Origin: Deltaproteobacteria bacterium
GTDB lineage: Bacteria; Bdellovibrionota_C; UBA2361; SZUA-149; JADYYL01
Direction of reading: 5' to 3'
Length of the DNA: 26,610 nucleotides
Assembly: GCA_020853655.1 (NCBI GenBank)
Contig: JADYYL010000013.1
Coordinates: forward strand, 1-26,610
The notes beneath the pieces were generated by a model. The model was not told the DNA's origin. It ran no database searches and saw only the letters and a list, made by a program, of their open reading frames with translations. Made by a program: the position numbers and the translations under genes. Numbering within the stretch: position 1 is the first letter of the stretch; each line of letters begins with the position of its first letter. Shown one piece after another: positions 7,732 to 18,111 of this stretch.

Positions 7732-7750
7732 GTGGACATAAAACCGGACA
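7732..7750. repeat. Second direct repeat pair, overlapping the fic start
   Basis: GTGGACA (7732-7738) and CCGGACA (7744-7750) are spaced 12 bases apart, with the same AT-rich spacer as the upstream pair. The two 24-base blocks agree at 19 of 24 positions. In the protein the repeat appears as DIKPDIK. Confidence 0.5.
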
Positions 7751-8946
7751 TTAAACTGGCCGTCGATCGTCAAGAGCCGGTCTCCGCGATGGAGCCCCTC
7801 CTCATCCCCGTTGATACGCCAGAGATGCCGGAGCTTCAGGACCTCGCGCTTCAACTCGCGACATCCTCGGCGGGATTTCGGCGCAGCTTGCCGAGCGGCA
7901 TCGTTTCGGCGCTCGCCGACCTCGTGCGCTCAATGAATTGCTACTACTCGAATCTGATCGAGGGGCACCATACGCATCCGATCGATATCGAACGCGCGTT
8001 AGGCGGCGACTATAGCCACGAACCAGAGAAGCGAGATCTGCAACTCGAAGCGAAGGCGCACATCGAAGTGCAGCGATGGATCGATGCGGGCGGGATTGGC
8101 GGAAGCGCTGTCTCTGTTACCTCTCTGCGCGAGATTCATCGAAGATTTTCTGAGAACTTGCCCATTGCGCTCCGAAGGGTGACCAATCCAGAGACTCAGG
8201 AAATCGCATCGGTGGTCCCAGGCGAGACTCGACGGCGAGATGTGCGGGTAGGCCGACACCTTGCGGTGAGCGCAGGTGCGGTGCCTCGGTTTCTCGACCG
8301 CTTTGAAACCGCGTTCGGATCCCTCAGTCGCTCGGAGCAGATTCTCTCGGTAGCAGCGGCGCACCATCGCCTGCTCTGGATCCACCCATTCCTCGATGGG
8401 AACGGAAGAGTCGCACGATTGATGTCCCATGCAATGCTTCTCGATCTAGTCGAGACAGGGGGCATTTGGTCGATCGCGCGCGGATTGGCGCGGCGCGAGA
8501 GCGAGTATAAAACCCACCTCTCGAATTGCGACCAACCTCGAGAGAGTGCGGTCGACGGACGTGGAGCGCTCAGTTTGCGAGCGCTGATCCAGTTCACCCG
8601 TTTCTTTCTCCAAACGAGCCTCGACCAGGTTCGGTTTATGGAGGAGCTCGTCCAACCCGATCGGCTCCGAGTGCGAATCATGCAGTGGGCGAACGAAGAG
8701 ATTCAGCTCGGGAAGTTGCCGGACAGATCTGCGAGCGTGCTTGAGGCGATTCTCTACCGCGGAGAGCTTCCGCGCGCCGATGTCGCCGCGACTCTCGGAA
8801 TCGGTGACCGACAAGCACGTCGGGTCGTCGCCAGTCTTGTGGAGCGGCGCATCGTCCAATCCGCGAGTTCACGGGCGCCGCTGAAGCTCGCGTTCCCAGC
8901 GGAGCTTGCCTCTCGGTGGATGCCGGGGCTCTTCCCGGAGAGATAG
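7732..8946 (+). CDS. Fic-family AMP-transferase with winged-helix C-terminus
   Basis: A 404-residue Fic protein, an enzyme class that typically transfers AMP from ATP to target proteins. The active-site loop HPFLDGNGRVAR at residues 218-229 is intact, with catalytic His218. SNLIEG at residues 73-78 is the (S/T)xxxE(G/N) inhibitory motif. Because it lies N-terminal to the Fic core, this is a class II Fic whose activity is held back by Glu77. The last 90 residues (LPRADVAATLGIGDRQARRVVASLVERRIV) form a winged helix, so it probably also binds DNA and may control its own gene through the GGACA repeats. The GTG at 7732 lacks a good ribosome site, and an ATG at 7789 is an alternative start. No antitoxin gene is adjacent, consistent with built-in inhibition. 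Confidence 0.92.
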   Translation: MDIKPDIKLAVDRQEPVSAMEPLLIPVDTPEMPELQDLALQLATSSAGFRRSLPSGIVSALADLVRSMNCYYSNLIEGHHTHPIDIERALGGDYSHEPEKRDLQLEAKAHIEVQRWIDAGGIGGSAVSVTSLREIHRRFSENLPIALRRVTNPETQEIASVVPGETRRRDVRVGRHLAVSAGAVPRFLDRFETAFGSLSRSEQILSVAAAHHRLLWIHPFLDGNGRVARLMSHAMLLDLVETGGIWSIARGLARRESEYKTHLSNCDQPRESAVDGRGALSLRALIQFTRFFLQTSLDQVRFMEELVQPDRLRVRIMQWANEEIQLGKLPDRSASVLEAILYRGELPRADVAATLGIGDRQARRVVASLVERRIVQSASSRAPLKLAFPAELASRWMPGLFPER

Positions 8947-9020
8947 ACGTGCGCCCCACCGATCGGGTGACTCGGGATTATGTCGCATGACTAAGGACCG
9001 AATTTCTAAAGACATTTCGG

Positions 9021-9064
9021 CACTACTCAATGACTGAGTAATTTTACTCAATCATTGAGTAGTG
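9021..9064. repeat. 44-bp inverted repeat built of two 17-bp palindromes
   Basis: Arms 9021-9040 and 9045-9064 are complementary over 20 bases with one mismatch and a four-base centre. Each arm contains a palindrome: TACTCAATGACTGAGTA (9024-9040) and TACTCAATCATTGAGTA (9045-9061, perfect). It sits between two convergent genes. It lacks the T run of an intrinsic terminator, so a pair of operator sites or a bidirectional transcript-end hairpin are the options. Confidence 0.75.
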
Positions 9065-9145
9065 TTGGTTGAGCTTCGTGGGCCGAACTCCGGCAGCCCG
9101 CCCAAGCGCGTCGCAATTCCCCGTGATGGCGTTCCGTTGAACGCA

Positions 9146-10777
9146 TCACCAGATCTCCGCGTTCTCTGGCGCCCCGTTGCACGTTTCACTACTCAGGCTT
9201 TCCGTGCCGCCCAGATCTTGTGCTCCACGCGCGCTCCGAGACCGAAGAGTCGCGACGAAGCACTGGCTGTTTCCATTGTCCATTGCCCGCGCCTCAACAT
9301 CTTGCGCCACAAGACGGTTGATCAGCGCGGAAATACTCAACTCATACCAGCGCTTCTCTTTGAGAATGCCGAGTTGGCGCACTTGCCAGCCGTTCCAGCC
9401 GTGCATCGTTCCCACTTTGTCCTGAGTCGACGCCACAAATAGCGTGTCGCGATTCGCGTGCACCGCGAGGAGAACGTCGCTCGAGAGCATCCGCATATCG
9501 GCAAACTCTTGTCGTGATCCCGGCACATGTCGAAGCGCCAAGTTCGAGAAGACGATGATGTTCTCCACCGGCAGCACACACGCAACGGCATACATCCACA
9601 GCGCGGCTTTCGCGAAGAACCGAATCGTATCTCGGTCGTCGCGTGAGATGAGTTGGAGGAAGAGAAACCCGAAGGCGATGAAGCAATAGAGCACGGTATA
9701 CATCGCGAAGAATTTTTCTACGCTCAGTCCGTAGAAGACGACGTAGAGCGTCATCCGGTAGCCCGCCGAGAAGAGGAGCAAGACCGACGCGACGAGGAAC
9801 GTGGTGAGCAGGCGGGCGATCACCCGAGCCGGATCGCGAATCCATCGGTTCACCAAGACAATGTTCAAGCCCGTCAGAACGAAGAGCTGCCAGAAACCAC
9901 TCTTCACAATCCGTTCGGTGGTCGCGAAATCCTCTGGAAGCACAGAGACGAAGAGCTTCGTCGCCTGCAGATAGAGAAACGTCGCGTAGATCATGATGAT
10001 CCCGCCGAGCACGATCCCTGCGATAATCGGATCATGTTCTTCCGCGGCGTCAGGATAGGTGCTCGGCGAACGCATCAGCGCCCCTGCAAGCGCAAGAAGC
10101 CCAAGAGCGATTATCGCAAACCATATCACCCGCATGATGGGAGAAGAGTCGAAGACCCAGGCGAACACGGCATCGGCGAACTGGATGACGTCGTCAAGAA
10201 GGTGCGCAAAGTCCGCATCCGCTGACGCGAGGAGCGGAATGACGACGAAGCAGGCAATGGCACCAAGAGCGAGTAGGCCACGAATGACCCGTCCCTCAAC
10301 TCCGGATGCGCGAAAGCATCCACCTCGTCGCGCTGGAAGATACCGGGGGAGCTCACGCACCACTCCCGGAATCACGCTGCATGCTCGGAGATATTCGAAG
10401 AGCGATTCCAGAAGCGCAAACATCTTCCACCGCCACTGCGACCCGCGCTGTTCCATTCGGAGAGCAACGAACACCATCGGAAAGAACAGCAGGATCGTGA
10501 TGACTCGCAGATAGGGACTCTCCCAGAGGGCGAAGTTCGCAGCGATCATGACAAATGGCGCTGCAAATGCTGCGAAGCGGATGTTTCCTTCGTGGCTCGA
10601 GTCGGTGTGGAGGACGAGCAGGGACGAGAGGAGAAACAGGCTCACGTTGATTCCAAACGCGTTAAACTCTCGATACCAGACACCCCACATCGTGAAGGTG
10701 AAGAGCGCCCCCGCGATGCCGGCGAATGCGATCTGGAACGGTTGAAATCTTGTGGTAGAAACGGCTTGCTCTGACAT
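9146..10777 (-). CDS. DUF4173-like polytopic membrane protein, in the CreBC regulon
   Basis: A 543-residue inner-membrane protein. The start at 10777 is supported by AGGAGGT 5-6 bases upstream; the longer frame to 10804 is not. About ten to twelve hydrophobic helices fill residues 10-430. Examples are FQIAFAGIAGALFTF, VSLFLLSSLLVL, IIAGIVLGGIIMIYATFLYL and FWQLFVLTGLNIVLV. The segment from ATKLFVSVLPEDF through ERIVKSGFWQLFVLTGLN resembles the DUF4173 signature. The last 100 residues are soluble. It diverges from creB, and the gap contains a CreB-box series oriented toward this gene. In enterobacteria that regulon position is held by the unrelated membrane protein CreD, which is absent here, so this protein may fill a similar envelope role. 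That functional link is inference. Confidence 0.8.
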   Translation of the reverse strand: MSEQAVSTTRFQPFQIAFAGIAGALFTFTMWGVWYREFNAFGINVSLFLLSSLLVLHTDSSHEGNIRFAAFAAPFVMIAANFALWESPYLRVITILLFFPMVFVALRMEQRGSQWRWKMFALLESLFEYLRACSVIPGVVRELPRYLPARRGGCFRASGVEGRVIRGLLALGAIACFVVIPLLASADADFAHLLDDVIQFADAVFAWVFDSSPIMRVIWFAIIALGLLALAGALMRSPSTYPDAAEEHDPIIAGIVLGGIIMIYATFLYLQATKLFVSVLPEDFATTERIVKSGFWQLFVLTGLNIVLVNRWIRDPARVIARLLTTFLVASVLLLFSAGYRMTLYVVFYGLSVEKFFAMYTVLYCFIAFGFLFLQLISRDDRDTIRFFAKAALWMYAVACVLPVENIIVFSNLALRHVPGSRQEFADMRMLSSDVLLAVHANRDTLFVASTQDKVGTMHGWNGWQVRQLGILKEKRWYELSISALINRLVAQDVEARAMDNGNSQCFVATLRSRSARGAQDLGGTESLSSETCNGAPENAEIW

Positions 10778-10818
10778 GATGACCTCCTGTGGTGGAGGAA
10801 TCACCGTAGCAACCCGAT

Positions 10819-10867
10819 GTGAAGCGCTCGGGAAGCGGTTGGGGAATCGACGTGAAATCGGTGTGAA
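10819..10867. promoter_or_regulatory. CreB box array between creB and the membrane gene
   Basis: Read leftward, TTCAC-N6-TTCAC is present exactly at 10852-10867, matching the known CreB recognition sequence (cre tag). On the plus strand GTGAA occurs at 10819, 10852 and 10863, with one-mismatch GGGAA copies at 10830 and 10842. The half-sites follow an 11, 12, 10, 11 base spacing, the helical phasing expected for an OmpR/PhoB-type regulator. The last copy ends 8 bases before the creB ATG, so both the membrane gene and creB itself are likely controlled. Confidence 0.8.
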
Positions 10868-10875
10868 GCGAGCCT

Positions 10876-11562
10876 ATGAAGCGGATTTTAGTCGTCGAAG
10901 ACGAGCCCACCATTGTGGATTCAGTCCAATACGCACTCAAGACGGAGGGCTTCGAAGTCACCGTGTGCGGCACCGGGTCGGCTGCCCTCGCACTACTCGG
11001 AACCGACCCCTTCGATCTCGTCGTCCTTGATGTTGGTCTCCCAGACATCGGCGGCTTTGAGGTGTGCAAGCAGATCCGCAAGACCAGCACCATCCCAGTG
11101 CTCTTTCTCACGGCGAGGTCGGACGAGATCGATCGCGTCGTCGGCCTTGAGCTCGGCGCTGACGACTACGTCGTGAAGCCGTTTAGTCCACGTGAGTTGT
11201 CCGCCCGGGTTCGCGCCATCCTCCGCCGCGTTGACGAAAGACACGGCGCAACGGTGGCAACGCAAAATGTGACGCCATTCCTCGTCGACCATGGACGCCT
11301 CGAGGTCACCTACTTCGGGAAGCGGCTCGAGCTGACGCGTTATGAGTTCAAGCTTCTCGCGCTCCTGATCGCCTCGCCTGGCCGCGTCTTCACACGCGAT
11401 CAGATCATGGGACATGTGTGGGACGAGCCGGATTCGAGCATGGAGCGGACAGTTGATAGCCACGTGAAGACGATTCGCTCACAGTTGCGCAGTATCAGAC
11501 CCGAGGTCGATCCGATCATCACGCATCGAGGCACGGGCTACGCTCTGAAAGAGGACTGGTGA
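10876..11562 (+). CDS. creB: Response regulator CreB
   Basis: A 228-residue OmpR/PhoB-family regulator. The receiver domain (1-120) has the acidic pair in VVEDE, phospho-acceptor Asp52 in LDVGLPD and Lys101 in ADDYVVKPF. The C-terminal winged helix (about 130-228) includes LTRYEFKLLALLIASPGRVF, RTVDSHVKTIRSQLR and the ending ITHRGTGYALK. The stretches LDVGLPDIGGFEVC and VLFLTARSDEIDR, and the C-terminal motif, match E. coli CreB closely. CreB answers to CreC and in other bacteria activates creD and genes for carbon use and beta-lactam response. Its stop overlaps the creC GTG by 4 bases (GTGA), so the two are translationally coupled. A CreB box directly upstream indicates autoregulation. Confidence 0.93.
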   Translation: MKRILVVEDEPTIVDSVQYALKTEGFEVTVCGTGSAALALLGTDPFDLVVLDVGLPDIGGFEVCKQIRKTSTIPVLFLTARSDEIDRVVGLELGADDYVVKPFSPRELSARVRAILRRVDERHGATVATQNVTPFLVDHGRLEVTYFGKRLELTRYEFKLLALLIASPGRVFTRDQIMGHVWDEPDSSMERTVDSHVKTIRSQLRSIRPEVDPIITHRGTGYALKEDW

Positions 11563-12980
11563 AGCTTCGCACAACGCTCTTTCTTTCGTTCTTCATCGCC
11601 ATCGGCGTGATCTTTGGCGTTTTCATTCGCTGGGTCAGCGAGGACTTCCAGCCCCGATCCCGCGCGGCGGTTGAAGATAGTCTCGTCGATGCCGCGGAAC
11701 TGATCGCTGGAGTACTTTCACAAAGCGCGCAGAATAACGTCCTCTCAAGTGAACTCATCGCGGAAGCGCTCCAGCACGCGCGTAGTCGCGAACTGAACGC
11801 TCAGATATACGATTTGCACAAAACGAAGGTTGGCCTTCGGGTCTACGTTACCGATGAAAACGGGAAGACGGTCTATAACTCCGAAGGCGCAGCGGGAGAG
11901 GATTACTCCGAGTGGCGCGATGTGCGACGGGCGCTCACCGGAGAGTATGGCGCTCGGACCACTCGCGATATCGAAGGGGATCCGTCCACCACGGTGCTCT
12001 ATGTTGCCGCCCCCATTCTCGTCGATGGCGCGATCATCGGCGCGGTGACGCTCGGAAAGCCAGCACTCCAATCGAACACGATGGTCGATCGGGCTCGGCG
12101 CAGGCTCGTGACCGGTGCGCTGCTGACGATCCTGATGGCTGCCTTGCTCCTCATGCTGATCACCTATCGCGTGACGCTGCCACTCGCGCGACTTCGGGAC
12201 TATGCGAAGTCAGTGCGCGATGGAGACACCGTCGCGCGCCCTCCTGTGGCGAGCGGAGAGATCGGCGAGGTGACCATGGCGTTCGAGGAGATGCGAGAGG
12301 CGCTCGAAGGGCGAAAGTATGTGGAGCAGTACGTTCAGACCCTCACGCATGAACTCAAGAGCCCCATTGCCTCCGTTGCCGCGGCCGCTGAACTCCTCGA
12401 AGAGCATCCCGAACCGGAGCAGGCCGCGCGTTTTGTGAAGAATATTCGCGCAGAATCCGCCCGGATGCAGTCGCTCGTCGAGAAGCTCTTGCAGCTCGCT
12501 GCGCTCGAACGCCACTCCGCTCCGGACGCGAGAGAGAAGATTGACCTCGGGCGACTGGTTCGCGAGGTGGCACGCGCCGCAATGCCGGGTGCTGAGCAGC
12601 GAAACAGAAAGCTCTCGATCAGTGTCGAGGGAGAGTTGATCATTCACGGTGATGAACGGCTGCTCGCTCTTGCTATCTCGAACTTGATCGAGAACGCGCT
12701 CGAGTTTTCACCGCCAGAATCGCAGGTGGATGTTCAAGTTCTTCGGGATGGCGACGGCGCGAGCGTGATCGTCCGTGATCGCGGCCCAGGCATTCCAGAC
12801 TTCGCAATCGATCGCGTGTTCGAGCGTTTCTACTCCCTTCCCCGGCCCGAATCGGGCCGGAAAAGCTCCGGTCTGGGGCTCAGCATGGTCAAGGAGATCG
12901 CCGCTCGACACGGCGCGACCGTGCACTTGCACAACGAATCGCCAGGACTTCGCGCGGTGCTTCGCTTTCCCTTGGCCTAA
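11559..12980 (+). CDS. creC: Sensor histidine kinase CreC
   Basis: A 473-residue membrane kinase starting at a GTG that overlaps the creB stop codon. One membrane helix lies at residues 5-24. A periplasmic sensor domain (25-180) contains VYVTDENGKTVYNSEG, DYSEWRDVRRALTGEYGART and VLYVAAPIL, all typical of CreC. A second helix is at 184-203, followed by a HAMP-like linker. The dimerisation box LTHELKSPI has phospho-acceptor His264. The ATPase domain has NLIENALEF, DRGPGIPDFAIDRVFERFYS and GLGLSMV. It should autophosphorylate in response to a metabolic or envelope signal and pass the phosphate to CreB. No creD follows it. Confidence 0.94.
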   Translation: MKLRTTLFLSFFIAIGVIFGVFIRWVSEDFQPRSRAAVEDSLVDAAELIAGVLSQSAQNNVLSSELIAEALQHARSRELNAQIYDLHKTKVGLRVYVTDENGKTVYNSEGAAGEDYSEWRDVRRALTGEYGARTTRDIEGDPSTTVLYVAAPILVDGAIIGAVTLGKPALQSNTMVDRARRRLVTGALLTILMAALLLMLITYRVTLPLARLRDYAKSVRDGDTVARPPVASGEIGEVTMAFEEMREALEGRKYVEQYVQTLTHELKSPIASVAAAAELLEEHPEPEQAARFVKNIRAESARMQSLVEKLLQLAALERHSAPDAREKIDLGRLVREVARAAMPGAEQRNRKLSISVEGELIIHGDERLLALAISNLIENALEFSPPESQVDVQVLRDGDGASVIVRDRGPGIPDFAIDRVFERFYSLPRPESGRKSSGLGLSMVKEIAARHGATVHLHNESPGLRAVLRFPLA

Positions 12981-13113
12981 TCATGGGCTGCTCCAGTCAA
13001 CGGACGTGATTGAAATTCGTGCACGAAAAGGCCGTCGGGCATTGATCTACGAAGAAGCGCCGAGGAGAGATTCAAAAACCGAATTAATTTCTCCCGAAAA
13101 GGAAGTGAACGAA

Positions 13114-13143
13114 TCTGACGCGCCTTGCTGGGGACGCGTCAGA
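13114..13143. terminator. Hairpin between creC and a convergent gene
   Basis: TCTGACGCG (13114-13122) and CGCGTCAGA (13135-13143) form a perfect 9-bp stem. There is no true T run; in the leftward direction it is followed by ATTCGTTCACTTCCTTTTC. It lies 12 bases past the stop of the leftward gene and 133 bases past creC, so it may serve as a transcript end on both sides. Confidence 0.5.
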
Positions 13144-13155
13144 CTGTTCTGAGGG

Positions 13156-13761
13156 TTACCGACGCTTGGTGCGACCCACCTTCTCCTCCTTGGCGTTCGA
13201 GCCCTTTGCCGGCGCCTCGTCGATGGGGTTGAGCGTCCGAAGCGGTCGGAGGGAGACGCGAACTACATGGAGCATGGTGACCGGAATACACTGGGAGCCG
13301 ACGCGAAGCATGCCGGGAGAGGTATCGAGCACTCGCCGGAATCGTTTCGCGGCTCGCTTCAGCTCATCCTTCTTGAACCCCGACCCTTGGACGCCGGTGA
13401 GCGCGTGTTCGACACGGGGCAGCGAGAGGCGTGCCAGACGCGCGAACTGAATGATCTCATCGCGCTCGAGCGCCCGCTCCGTCGCGCTCATGCCAAGCGC
13501 CTGTTTCACGCATGCGATACGAGCTTCGGTGAGGAACGGTTGCGGCACTTCGACCTTTTCCCGCTTACCCCCTTTCTGCTCGGGTTTGAGCCCGAAGCGC
13601 TTGGCCAGCTGTGCGCGGGTCACCCAACCCGCGGGAGGCATTGCGAGATCGGATTTCGGCGAATTTCGCCGCACGACGACGAGTTTACGCCCGAAAGCCT
13701 TCGCGACCTGCGCGGGTAAGACCGAATCGGGGGGTGGCGTTGCATTATTCTGTTTCGGCAT
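13156..13761 (-). CDS. Small basic protein, possibly DNA-binding
   Basis: A 201-residue protein. The open frame is longer, but I start at the ATG at 13761 because AAGGAG lies about 8 bases upstream and the sequence before it is noncoding in character. Two related helical segments occur near the N-terminus: VLPAQVAKAFGRKLVVVRR (residues 14-32) and WVTRAQLAKRFGLK (46-59). Both resemble the first helices of a helix-turn-helix or MerR-like unit. Then come an acidic-basic helical region (TERALERDEIIQFARLARLS), a strand-rich part (GMLRVGSQCIPVTMLHVVRVSLRPLR) and a Lys/Arg-rich tail ending VGRTKRR. Net charge is strongly positive. I recognise no named family; nucleic-acid binding is inferred from charge and the repeated helices only. 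Confidence 0.6.
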   Translation of the reverse strand: MPKQNNATPPPDSVLPAQVAKAFGRKLVVVRRNSPKSDLAMPPAGWVTRAQLAKRFGLKPEQKGGKREKVEVPQPFLTEARIACVKQALGMSATERALERDEIIQFARLARLSLPRVEHALTGVQGSGFKKDELKRAAKRFRRVLDTSPGMLRVGSQCIPVTMLHVVRVSLRPLRTLNPIDEAPAKGSNAKEEKVGRTKRR

Positions 13762-14134
13762 ACTCCGACTCCTTACGAATGGCGCACACGTGTGCGCGGA
13801 GGATAAAGGGAAAAAACCTGTCGTTTGAACATTGAGAATCTCTTCCGGCGCGAGAACGCCGATTGAGGCGTGCTCGTGCCGAGAGGAACCGCCGAAGGAA
13901 ACTTCGGTACCGAGAGAAGAGCCCTCTCTCGAGGAACGGCTCGAGAAGAGGGTGCATGCAAAGAGCCATCGCGACACTTGTTCAAGAACTCCGGCGCAAT
14001 CGGCCGAAAATTCTCAACACTCGCCAAGAGGAGTTTTGGAAAGACCAAAGAAGTATAAACATTCGGCAGCGCGGTGTGGCGTTTGATTGCCCACACCGCG
14101 TGCTGAGAACCGCTTGAGATGCGCTTCGTTGCGC
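13762..14134. other. Intergenic region between acnA end and the small basic protein
   Basis: About 370 bases without a convincing gene. It carries an imperfect hairpin at 13922-13951 (CCCTCTCTCGAG against CTCGAGAAGAGGG, one bulge), in the leader of the leftward small gene, and the acnA-end hairpin at 14070-14100. Short open frames across it look random in composition. Confidence 0.5.
14070..14100 (-). terminator. Hairpin downstream of acnA
   Basis: CGCGGTGTGG (14070-14079) and CCACACCGCG (14091-14100) form a perfect 10-bp stem with an 11-base loop, 35 bases past the aconitase stop. No T run follows in the leftward direction, so it is either a weak terminator or an mRNA 3' stabiliser. Confidence 0.5.
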
Positions 14135-16825
<2,691 letters not shown>

Positions 16826-17377
16826 ATGGCGAGCCTTCCGCGGACGAAGTCCGATATCGGGTTGACGGGGTTGTTTGGAGAGGGATCTGAGAAACAAAAC
16901 CTGAATCTTCTTTGGTCTGTTCCTCGCAAAACGCTCACGGACGCACACGGCCGGAGAGAACAGCGAGACACAGCACCACGAACTTCTGAGATGGGGATGT
17001 CGGAGAGAGCGGTGGGAGGCGCGGAGTTTACGGGGATTCCCTTCGAGAGACAAGGTGAAGCCCTGATCAGGAAAGCGTCGGGTTGTTGGAAATCGCCCGG
17101 ATATCAGGCACTTCTCAAAGCGCGCCCACTTATACTCGACGTTTTATTCACTCTTCGCCTTGAAAGAACCACTTCTCGCGCTCACCCAAGACAGCCCATC
17201 CAAGACAACAGTGAAGCCCGTGTGTATAATCCCGTCGGCCGGTCTTTCATCCCCACGACTCTCCGTAGATCTCCTTTTCGCCTCGTGTCGAGACTCGACT
17301 CTCGATCGAGGCGTGTGCGCCTTCGAAGGCATCAGTAAGGTTCTTCTAACGTTCTAACGTCAGAAAGGTGGTGTGTC
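16826..17377. other. Intergenic region upstream of acnA
   Basis: About 550 bases. The left part should hold the leftward acnA promoter, but I see no convincing hexamers. The right part contains a good rightward promoter (17202-17230), a GTCGAGACTCGAC palindrome near 17287 and a tandem TTCTAACG pair near 17342-17360. The open frames here are weak in composition. Confidence 0.5.
17202..17230 (+). promoter_or_regulatory. Sigma-70-type promoter for the gene at 17378
   Basis: A perfect -10 TATAAT at 17225-17230 lies 17 bases after AAGACA (17202-17207; consensus TTGACA). This would give a leader of about 140 bases before the GTG at 17378. Confidence 0.6.
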
Positions 17378-18004
17378 GTGAGTTCACAGAACGTGTCTTT
17401 CGTCATCGATGTCGAGGGTCCGCTGCTCACCTTCGATGAAACGTCCTTCGGCACCGTGATCGGACCGCAGACGTGGTCAGAGTTCACCTCGCAGCTGGGC
17501 GGAGGGAACTTCGCGCTGCTCCGCGACGGTCGCGAGATGTACGCCGTGCTCAGGCGCTCGTTCAAGGGAAATCGCGCTAGCGAGCTCATGGCGCTGCGCC
17601 GTAAAGCGCTCAGACAGTCGGAGCATCTTCGCATCGTGCAACGCCTGCTCGGCGAGGCTCCATGCGTCATCACCGCGGATTGCGATCCGATGGCACTCCT
17701 CGCGGCGCGGTTCCATCTGGAGCCCTTGCTTCCGAACTCGACGATCGTAAGCTCGTGCCAACACGGCCATCGAAAGACGATGCCCTACTTCTGGAGCGTC
17801 GTCCTTCACCATCTCGCGATCCCTCCCGAAGACCCGGATCGGCTCATCGTCGTGATCACGGAATCCGGTGACGACGTCGAGATCGCCGCGATGGAAGAAG
17901 CGTTTCGGGGCTACCAACATCGCCGCGTTCGCTTCTCGCCGGACGCAGCGCTCTCGATCTGGCAGGAGCTCTTGCAGGAGTTCCCGGAGTCTGCCGTTCG
18001 CTGA
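17378..18004 (+). CDS. Hypothetical protein, weak HAD-like features
   Basis: A 208-residue cytoplasmic protein starting at a GTG with AAAGGTGG about 9 bases upstream. The N-terminus FVIDVEGPLLTFDE resembles motif I of some HAD-superfamily phosphatases, which read D-x-E-G-P-(I/L). The late segment VVITESGDDVEIAAMEEAFRGY recalls the GD-x3-D-x2-M motif IV. The middle is a helical cap-like region rich in Arg and Leu, with VITADCDPMALLAARF. Some expected catalytic residues, such as a motif I second Asp, are not obvious, so it could be a degenerate HAD or an unrelated alpha/beta protein. It stands alone between acnA and icd on the opposite strand, with its own promoter and a strong 3' hairpin. Confidence 0.7.
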   Translation: MSSQNVSFVIDVEGPLLTFDETSFGTVIGPQTWSEFTSQLGGGNFALLRDGREMYAVLRRSFKGNRASELMALRRKALRQSEHLRIVQRLLGEAPCVITADCDPMALLAARFHLEPLLPNSTIVSSCQHGHRKTMPYFWSVVLHHLAIPPEDPDRLIVVITESGDDVEIAAMEEAFRGYQHRRVRFSPDAALSIWQELLQEFPESAVR

Positions 18005-18018
18005 CGTAACAAGGTTTC

Positions 18019-18059
18019 GCGGTCTGTCGTGATGGGAACACTCCCACCACGCAGACCGC
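18019..18059. terminator. Long hairpin between the convergent gene and icd
   Basis: GCGGTCTGTCGTGATGGGA (18019-18037) pairs with TCCCACCACGCAGACCGC (18042-18059), with one bulged T and one mismatch around an ACAC loop. The stem is very stable but lacks a T run on either strand. It lies 14 bases after one stop codon and 52 bases beyond the icd stop. Confidence 0.6.
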
Positions 18060-18111
18060 TCCGGCGCACCGCTTCGAATATTCCTGATATTTCTGAAATT
18101 GTACGGCGCGC

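Noticed and set aside
13762..13977. Long N-terminus of the small basic protein
   Set aside because: Composition is unlike protein and a good ribosome site supports the ATG at 13761.
16826..17053. N-terminal extension of aconitase to 17053
   Set aside because: The extra residues do not match the family, and the enzyme's usual N-terminus begins at 16825.
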